Assembly: GCA_036506495.1 (NCBI GenBank)
Contig: DASXRQ010000135.1
Span: forward strand, 1 to 18,554
Source: DASXRC01 sp036506495
GTDB taxonomy: Bacteria > Actinomycetota > Actinomycetes > Mycobacteriales > Micromonosporaceae
DNA length: 18,554 nucleotides
Direction of reading: 5' to 3'
Under the pieces are notes generated by a model. The model had not been told where the DNA came from, searched no databases, and was given only the letters and a program-made list of their open reading frames with translations. Within the stretch, counting starts at the first letter, position 1. Every line of letters starts with the position of its first letter. A program made the translations under genes and the position numbers. Below, piece after piece: positions 14,179-18,554 of this stretch.

Positions 14179-15906
14179 CTAGCGGGTCGGGTCGTCGAGT
14201 GGCAGCTCAACGTGCAGCGCCGTGCCGGCGCCGGGCGGGCTGTCCAGTGAGAATTCGCCGCCGATTGCCTCCGCCCGGTCCTTCAGCCCGATCAAGCCCG
14301 AACCGCAGGTGGGGTCCGCTCCGCCCAGGCCGTCGTCGCGGACCGAGACGGAGAGCGTCCCATCGCACACCTCCACAAGAACGTCGGCGCCCGCAGCGCG
14401 CGCGTGCTTGGCCGCGTTCGTCAACGCCTCGGACACAACGTAGTAGGCCGCCACCTCGACCCGCTCCGGCAGCCGCGCCTCGGCGCGCATGTCGAGCTTG
14501 ACCGGAATCGCCGTGCGGCGTGCGAGCGTCTGGAGCGCCGGCCCGAGTCCGCCTTCGGCGAGGATTGCCGGGTGGATTCCTCGTGCGATCTCGTGGAGCT
14601 CATCCAGCACGCTCGTCAGCCCGTCGACCGTGCGTGACAGCTCGGCCCGATGCTCGCTCAGCTCGGCCGGCACCGCCGCCTGCGCCGCACGCAGCTCGAG
14701 CGCCAGCGACACGAGCCTCTGCTGGGTGCCATCGTGCAGGTCTCGCTCAATCCGGCGCCGGGTCGCGTCGGCCGTGGCCACGATCCGCGCGCGCGAAGCG
14801 GCGAGTTCGGCACGGCTGTCCGCGTTCGCGATCGCCGCGGCTATCAGGTCGGTGAACTCCGCGAGGCGCTCCTCGGTCTCCGGGGGCAGCGGCTGGTCGC
14901 TCGTCGAGTGTGCGGCGACGACTCCCCAGGGTCGGCCCTCGACGATCACCGGTACCCCCACCGACGACCGCAGACCCTGCTCGCGAACGAAATCTGCCGC
15001 GGGACCATCGACGCCGGCATAGCTGTCGACCCGACTGGGACGCCGCGTCTCGAAGACCAACCGGCTAAGCGGCGTCGCCTCTAGCGGGAGTCGCCTCCCG
15101 ATTGGTGCGTAGCCCGTGCTCTCGCGCCACCCACCGATCACGGTCAGCGCGCCGTCCGCCTCGTAGCGACTCAGGCCCACGACGTCCGCGGAAACCACCC
15201 GACCCGCCTCACCGATCACCCCCTCGAACAGCTTCGCCGCGGGCACGCCCCCGGCCACCAGCGTCGCCACGCGCCGCAACGCCGCCTGCTCCTCGGCGAG
15301 CCGATTGAGCTCCTGGCGGCTGTCGGCGTCCGCGATCGCGGTGGCTATCAGCCCAGTGAACTCCGCGAGGCGGGCCTCGGCGTCGGGCGGCAGCGGCCGC
15401 TCACTTGTCGTGCCGACGGCCACCACGCCCCAGAGGTGGCCGTCCACGACGATCGGGGCTCCCACCGCCGACCGCCAACCGACCTGCCGGGCCGCGGCGG
15501 CGAAGCAACCGGACTCCGCCGCATGGCTCCTGAGTTGCCCGGGCCGGCGGGTCTGGAGGATCAGCTCGGCGAGCGTCCCCTCGCCGGGCGGACTGCGCGT
15601 CCCGACCGGGATGAGCCCTCCGGATCGACGCCAGCCGCCCACGGTGCTGACCGTGCCGTCGGACTCGTAGCGGCCGAGGCCGGCGCCGTCGGCACGAATC
15701 ATCCGGCCAGCCTCCGAACATACCGCCTCGAACACCTCGGCCGGCGACGCGCCGTCCACCACGCGGGCAGCAACCCGCCGCAGCGCTGCCTGCTCCTCGG
15801 CTAGCTCCCGGGCGCGTCTCGACCGGCGTCGAAGAGCACCCAGGAGGTGCGCCCTGCCCACAATTGTGACGGTATCGCACGCCTTCGGCCGCGCGTGCGG
15901 GATCAT
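14179..15906 (-). CDS. Soluble tandem-GAF sensor histidine kinase (HisKA_3 / NarL-type)
   Basis: 575 residues, ATG at 15906 with AGAGGAG seven bases upstream. Order: short N-terminus, linker LAEEQAALRRVA, GAF1 (~47-195), a second LAEEQAALRRVA linker (203-214), GAF2 (~215-365), HisKA_3 dimerisation/phosphoacceptor helix RRRIERDLHDGTQQRL with His391, and a HATPase domain with N box EALTNAAKHA (Asn497), G1 RDDGLGGA (523-530) and G2 GSGLIGLKDRAEAIGG (535-550). There is no transmembrane segment or signal peptide, so it should sense a cytoplasmic small molecule or redox state through the GAF domains. The two linker-GAF units repeat with a 168-residue period and are alike also in DNA, indicating internal duplication. 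It sits 12 bases after the ribosomal protection gene and directly before its cognate regulator. Confidence 0.93.
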   Translation of the reverse strand: MIPHARPKACDTVTIVGRAHLLGALRRRSRRARELAEEQAALRRVAARVVDGASPAEVFEAVCSEAGRMIRADGAGLGRYESDGTVSTVGGWRRSGGLIPVGTRSPPGEGTLAELILQTRRPGQLRSHAAESGCFAAAARQVGWRSAVGAPIVVDGHLWGVVAVGTTSERPLPPDAEARLAEFTGLIATAIADADSRQELNRLAEEQAALRRVATLVAGGVPAAKLFEGVIGEAGRVVSADVVGLSRYEADGALTVIGGWRESTGYAPIGRRLPLEATPLSRLVFETRRPSRVDSYAGVDGPAADFVREQGLRSSVGVPVIVEGRPWGVVAAHSTSDQPLPPETEERLAEFTDLIAAAIANADSRAELAASRARIVATADATRRRIERDLHDGTQQRLVSLALELRAAQAAVPAELSEHRAELSRTVDGLTSVLDELHEIARGIHPAILAEGGLGPALQTLARRTAIPVKLDMRAEARLPERVEVAAYYVVSEALTNAAKHARAAGADVLVEVCDGTLSVSVRDDGLGGADPTCGSGLIGLKDRAEAIGGEFSLDSPPGAGTALHVELPLDDPTR

Positions 15907-15913
15907 GGGCGTA

Positions 15914-15920
15914 CTCCTCT
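15914..15920 (-). promoter_or_regulatory. Ribosome-binding site of the histidine kinase, overlapping the upstream stop
   Basis: On the minus strand this reads AGAGGAG, seven bases before the kinase ATG. Its first bases are shared with the TAG stop (15921-15919) of the ribosomal protection gene. This arrangement favours translational coupling of resistance gene and sensor. Confidence 0.6.
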
Positions 15921-17901
15921 AGACCCGGCGCAGGACATGCAGCAGGTACTCCTTGCGGTTGAGCGGGTTGTGGTCCGTCCGCGGCCGGGTCGGAATCGGG
16001 CCGTCCAGCTGTTGGTAATGCGAGAAGAGGCACTCGAGCGCGCCCTCGCCGCGGGTCAGCGCGGGCAGCCGTTGCTGCAGGTCGTGCACCCGGGCGGCGG
16101 CGATCTCACCGTCGAGAACGTACGAGGAACCCAGCAGTTCTGGTGTTCGAGGCGCGGCTCGCAGCCGCGCCAATACCGGCAGCACGGTTGCGAGCGTGTC
16201 CTCCGGGATCTCAAGGCGGAAACGGTGCATCGGCTCATACACGCTCGTGCCCGCCCGCTTCAGCGCGGTCATCAACACGAGCGGCGTGAGGTTCCGAAAG
16301 TCCCCGGCGGTGCTCGAGATGCTCGCGTCGAAGGCCTGCCCGCGCTTACCCTGCGGCGGAACATAGTCGGAGTGGGTCAGCGTGACCATGCAGTCCGTGA
16401 CCCGCCAGCCGTAGAGGCCTTGGCGCAGTGTCTCCCGTACCGTCTCGTCGATCGCCTTGCGGAATGGGACTGGAAGCGATCCCGGCTCGATCTCCAGTCG
16501 GAACTCCACGCCGCTGTCGATCGGAGCCGGCTCGATGCGGAGGCCGACGCCGGCGCGGAACGGGTTGGGCGGCGAGTCGAGCGTCTCGACGGCCCCACCG
16601 ATGCCGACGAGTCGTTCGATGTGGATCGTCGTAGTCTCGCGGAACTCGACGTCGATGGCGAAATCGTTCGCCAGCGTCGCCTCTATGACCTCCTTCTGCA
16701 CCTCGCCGTACAGGGACACATATGTTTCGTGCCGAGCGTCGTCCTGCCGCAGGTTGATCAGCGGATCCTGCTCCGTGAGCTGGGTGAGCGCGACGTGCAA
16801 CGCACCCCGGTCGGCTGGACGGCTGGGAAGTATGACCGTTTCCAGGGTCGGCGGGGCGAAGTGGTGCTCCGTGCCCTGTCGGGGCGTACCGATCGCATCG
16901 CCGATCCGGACACTGCCGAGACCCCAGAACTTGCCGATCTGCCCCGCGACGATCGACTCGCGCCGAACCGCCGAGCCGCGGTCGAACACGCTGATCGCGC
17001 TCACCTTCCCCTTGTCGCCGCGGCCGAACGCCAGCCGATCTCGCGTGTGAACGGTTCCCGAAAACATGCGGACGTACGCGATCTTCTCACCGGCGGGGCC
17101 GCGTTCGACCTTGAAGACGCTGCCCGCAACCGGCCCGTCGACGTCGCCGTCGGCCGAGGGCAGCAGCTCCGTGATGCCGGCGATCAGTGAATCGACGCCC
17201 GCTCCGGTGATCGCGGAGCCGAAGAACACCGGATGCACGAGCGCAGACCGACTTTGCGCCGCGAGCTCGCGACGGAGTTGGCGGTACGAGACTCCATTCT
17301 CGTCGTCGACATACGCGGCGAGGACCGCGTCGTTGCGATCGGCGACGAGGTCGACCAGCCGCGCGGTGAAGTCCGCGTCGGCGGCGCCGTGCGGCGTACA
17401 GACCGCGTCGCGGGTGCCCAGGCCCTCCACCCATCCCATCGGGATGATCGCCGGGGTCAGCCTGTCGGAGATGCTTCGCAGTACGCGTTCGTACTGCGCA
17501 CCGCCTCGGTCCACCTTGTTCGCGAAGATGAGGGTGGGAATGCTCAGGCGCTGCAGTGCCCGCATCAACACCCGGGTCTGCGCCTGCACGCCTTCGACGG
17601 CGGAGATCACCAGCACCGCGCCGTCGAGGACGCTCAACACCCGCTCCACCTCGGCGATGAAGTCGGGGTGGCCGGGCGTGTCGATCAGATTGACCGTGAC
17701 GTCGTCGATGACGAACGACACGACGGCAGACTTGATCGTGATGCCGCGTTGCCGTTCCACAGCAAGGGTGTCGGTCTGTGTGCTGCCGTCATCGACGCTG
17801 CCGATCTCGTCGATGACACCGGCGGCGTACAGCAGCCGCTCGGTCAGGGTTGTCTTACCGGCGTCTACGTGCGCCAGGATCCCCAAGTTCAGCGTGGCCA
17901 A
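15919..17901 (-). CDS. Tetracycline-resistance ribosomal protection protein (Otr(A)/Tet(M)-like, EF-G family GTPase)
   Basis: 660 residues. GTPase motifs: G1 HVDAGKTT (11-18), RGIT (52-55), G3 DTPGH (74-78), G4 NKVD (128-131), G5 SA (229-230). NLGILAHVDAGKTTLTERLL and GSVDDGSTQTD are closer to Tet(M)/Otr(A) than to EF-G. So are the domain IV start YGWRVTDC (497-504) and the ending NRKEYLLHVLRRV. Length also fits (Tet proteins ~640-660, EF-G ~700). The family binds the ribosome like EF-G and expels tetracycline using GTP. The loop SDYVPP (511-516), which would reach the decoding site, resembles the Otr(A) type. The start is TTG at 17901: a TGA lies two codons upstream in frame, and AGAGGA (17915-17910) is eight bases away. 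First gene of an operon with kinase and regulator. Actual resistance is inferred; some homologues have other ribosome roles. Confidence 0.88.
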   Translation of the reverse strand: MATLNLGILAHVDAGKTTLTERLLYAAGVIDEIGSVDDGSTQTDTLAVERQRGITIKSAVVSFVIDDVTVNLIDTPGHPDFIAEVERVLSVLDGAVLVISAVEGVQAQTRVLMRALQRLSIPTLIFANKVDRGGAQYERVLRSISDRLTPAIIPMGWVEGLGTRDAVCTPHGAADADFTARLVDLVADRNDAVLAAYVDDENGVSYRQLRRELAAQSRSALVHPVFFGSAITGAGVDSLIAGITELLPSADGDVDGPVAGSVFKVERGPAGEKIAYVRMFSGTVHTRDRLAFGRGDKGKVSAISVFDRGSAVRRESIVAGQIGKFWGLGSVRIGDAIGTPRQGTEHHFAPPTLETVILPSRPADRGALHVALTQLTEQDPLINLRQDDARHETYVSLYGEVQKEVIEATLANDFAIDVEFRETTTIHIERLVGIGGAVETLDSPPNPFRAGVGLRIEPAPIDSGVEFRLEIEPGSLPVPFRKAIDETVRETLRQGLYGWRVTDCMVTLTHSDYVPPQGKRGQAFDASISSTAGDFRNLTPLVLMTALKRAGTSVYEPMHRFRLEIPEDTLATVLPVLARLRAAPRTPELLGSSYVLDGEIAAARVHDLQQRLPALTRGEGALECLFSHYQQLDGPIPTRPRTDHNPLNRKEYLLHVLRRV

Positions 17902-17962
17902 TCGTCATGTCCTCTGGGTAGGCGGCGATTCCGTGCTCGATGGACATGAACGCCTCGCGCAT
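17855..17962 (-). CDS. Putative 35-residue leader ORF overlapping the ribosomal-protection gene start
   Basis: ATG at 17962 to TAA at 17857-17855, 36 codons, beginning MREAFMSIEHG and ending GARRRR. The sequence GGAGGG lies eight bases upstream, a better ribosome-binding site than that of most genes here. Of the 20 codons before the overlap, 18 end in G or C, which looks like coding sequence. The last 47 bases overlap the GTPase gene in another frame, so ribosomes on the leader pass through the GTPase Shine-Dalgarno and TTG start. Leader peptides control other ribosomal protection genes such as tet(M). The peptide matches nothing I know. It could also be a chance ORF. Confidence 0.45.
   Translation of the reverse strand: MREAFMSIEHGIAAYPEDMTIGHAELGDPGARRRR
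17910..17915 (-). promoter_or_regulatory. Ribosome-binding site that fixes the TTG start of the ribosomal protection gene
   Basis: AGAGGA on the minus strand, eight bases before the TTG at 17901. The nearer ATG at 17908 is out of frame and belongs to the leader ORF. The in-frame TGA two codons before the TTG excludes any upstream start. Confidence 0.65.
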
Positions 17963-17970
17963 TTCCCGCT

Positions 17971-17976
17971 CCCTCC
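17971..17976 (-). promoter_or_regulatory. Ribosome-binding site of the leader ORF
   Basis: GGAGGG on the minus strand, eight bases before the ATG at 17962. Its strength is the main argument that the leader ORF is translated. Confidence 0.45.
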
Positions 17977-18282
17977 GAGCTGCGTCGACTGGCAGTTCAG
18001 CAGATGGGCGACCGGCCGAGCAACCGATTTGTCGATCGTCCGCTCCTGGAGATCGCCTGCGACGACTCGGGGGGGTACGAGGGTGAGAGGCTCATCGGCA
18101 CCACGACCGACGTTCGGCCCATCGGGCGGTCGACTGGCCGGTCTGACCCTCGTCGCCTAGGGCTCGGACCCACGGGTACAAGTTGCCGACATCCTGGCGG
18201 TAGCGGCCCGGAATATGGCGTCGGACGAGCCCATGATCGGGGCGACGCGCAGCTTACGGCGCTGTTGCGCCCGTACGTCGAC

Positions 18283-18304
18283 TCGTCTCCGGCTGGGGAG
18301 ACGA
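18283..18304. repeat. Perfect inverted repeat (8-base arms, 6-base loop)
   Basis: TCGTCTCC, loop GGCTGG, GGAGACGA. It lies 52 bases upstream of the TAGGCT -10 candidate of the GAF gene and has no T-run, so a regulator-binding site or small RNA hairpin is more likely than a terminator. Function inferred only from position. Confidence 0.5.
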
Positions 18305-18355
18305 CCGGAGCTCGTCGCTGCTGGCGGGCGGAGGGCGGCAGGACCAGTGAGGCGC

Positions 18356-18361
18356 TAGGCT
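18356..18361 (+). promoter_or_regulatory. Candidate -10 element for a leaderless GAF-gene transcript
   Basis: TAGGCT matches TANNNT and ends seven bases before the GTG at 18369, the spacing expected for a leaderless mRNA. No Shine-Dalgarno precedes the GTG. No clear -35 is seen. Confidence 0.4.
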
Positions 18362-18368
18362 CCGGGCT

Positions 18369-18554
18369 GTGATCGGGACTCTCGGTGGCGGCGGGAGCGA
18401 CGAACGCCTGCGCCGCATTGAGGCCGTCACCGATGCCACACTCTCGAAGCTCGATGTCGAGGACCTGTTTGACGAGATGCTCGACCGGACGAGGGACCTG
18501 TTGGGGGTCGACACCGCGGCGGTCCTGCTGCTGGACGTTCATTCCCGCCAGCTG
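18369..18554 (+). CDS. GAF-domain signalling protein, N-terminal part (runs off the window)
   Basis: 62 codons from GTG at 18369, open to the window end. After a Gly-rich start, the helix LRRIEAVTDATLSKLDVEDL and then LLGVDTAAVLLLD read like the first helix and strand of a GAF domain. This type stands at the front of actinobacterial SpoIIE/PP2C phosphatases and of GAF histidine kinases. The missing C-terminus would decide between these. It is divergent from the ribosomal-protection operon, some 400 bases apart, and may be controlled from the same intergenic region. Confidence 0.7.
   Translation, partial: MIGTLGGGGSDERLRRIEAVTDATLSKLDVEDLFDEMLDRTRDLLGVDTAAVLLLDVHSRQL

Larger units (their letters stand above)
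17963..18368. other. Divergent intergenic region without a convincing gene
   Basis: About 400 bases between the leader ORF (minus strand) and the GAF gene (plus strand). Frames open across it give Arg/Gly/Ser-rich products with no domain and no ribosome-binding site. It should hold the promoters for both directions. Visible elements are the leader's ribosome-binding site, a perfect hairpin at 18283-18304 and a TAGGCT box at 18356-18361. I see no convincing minus-strand -35/-10 pair. Confidence 0.6.

Noticed and set aside
15847..17190. 447-codon plus-strand frame opposite the ribosomal protection gene
   Set aside because: No family features; the minus-strand GTPase is unmistakable through the same region.
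18004..18372. 122-codon plus-strand frame in the divergent intergenic region
   Set aside because: No ribosome-binding site, no recognisable domain, Arg/Gly/Ser-rich composition; it would overlap the better-supported GAF start.

Overview
This is very GC-rich DNA with dense, overlapping genes, many GTG starts, one well-supported TTG start and almost no A/T-rich tracts. Gene content (an ECF sigma factor paired with a YCII/DGPF protein, an F420-type luciferase-like oxidoreductase, SWIM/DUF5691/DUF5682 proteins, an Otr(A)-like ribosomal protection protein) points to a filamentous actinomycete such as a streptomycete or micromonosporacean. The genus cannot be fixed from the sequence alone.

Layout: (1) 1-538, the last transmembrane part of a DHA2-type MFS exporter, probably a remnant. 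(2) 545-8009, a tightly coupled five-gene operon on the + strand: SWIM zinc-finger protein, DUF5691 helical protein, MoxR-type AAA+ ATPase, DUF5682 protein, VWA/MIDAS protein. Four-base overlaps or a four-base gap link all five. I recognise the gene set as the actinobacterial counterpart of the poorly understood E. coli yehL/M/P/Q genes. A 1344-bp SWIM gene opens it, behind a likely leaderless promoter with a perfect palindrome at its -35 position. (3) 8041-8868, a fusion of a cysteine-cluster domain and pentapeptide repeats, followed convergently by a VOC (glyoxalase-fold) protein. (4) 9391-11045, a YCII/DGPF protein and an ECF42-like sigma factor with a C-terminal TPR-like extension. (5) 11086-11910, an F420-type oxidoreductase ending in a strong hairpin. 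(6) 12051-13517, a secreted-repeat lipoprotein, a four-helix membrane protein and a stand-alone receiver domain in one operon. (7) 18000 down to 13495 on the - strand, a tetracycline-resistance-type ribosomal protection GTPase, a soluble tandem-GAF histidine kinase and a NarL/LuxR response regulator, apparently one transcript. A 35-codon leader ORF with its own Shine-Dalgarno precedes the GTPase and overlaps its TTG start. (8) From 18369 a divergent GAF-domain protein begins and runs off the window.

The two most interesting systems are the MoxR/VWA cluster and the ribosomal-protection operon. In the cluster, the DUF5682 protein carries the GxxH...E...GxxH signature of the TraB/PrgY/Tiki/ChaN/EreA hydrolase clan. 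The likely logic is an AAA+ motor with a metal-dependent VWA adaptor acting on a putative hydrolase, with SWIM and helical-repeat proteins for target binding. In the ribosomal-protection operon, a drug-resistance GTPase is hard-wired to a two-component system and a possible translational attenuator.
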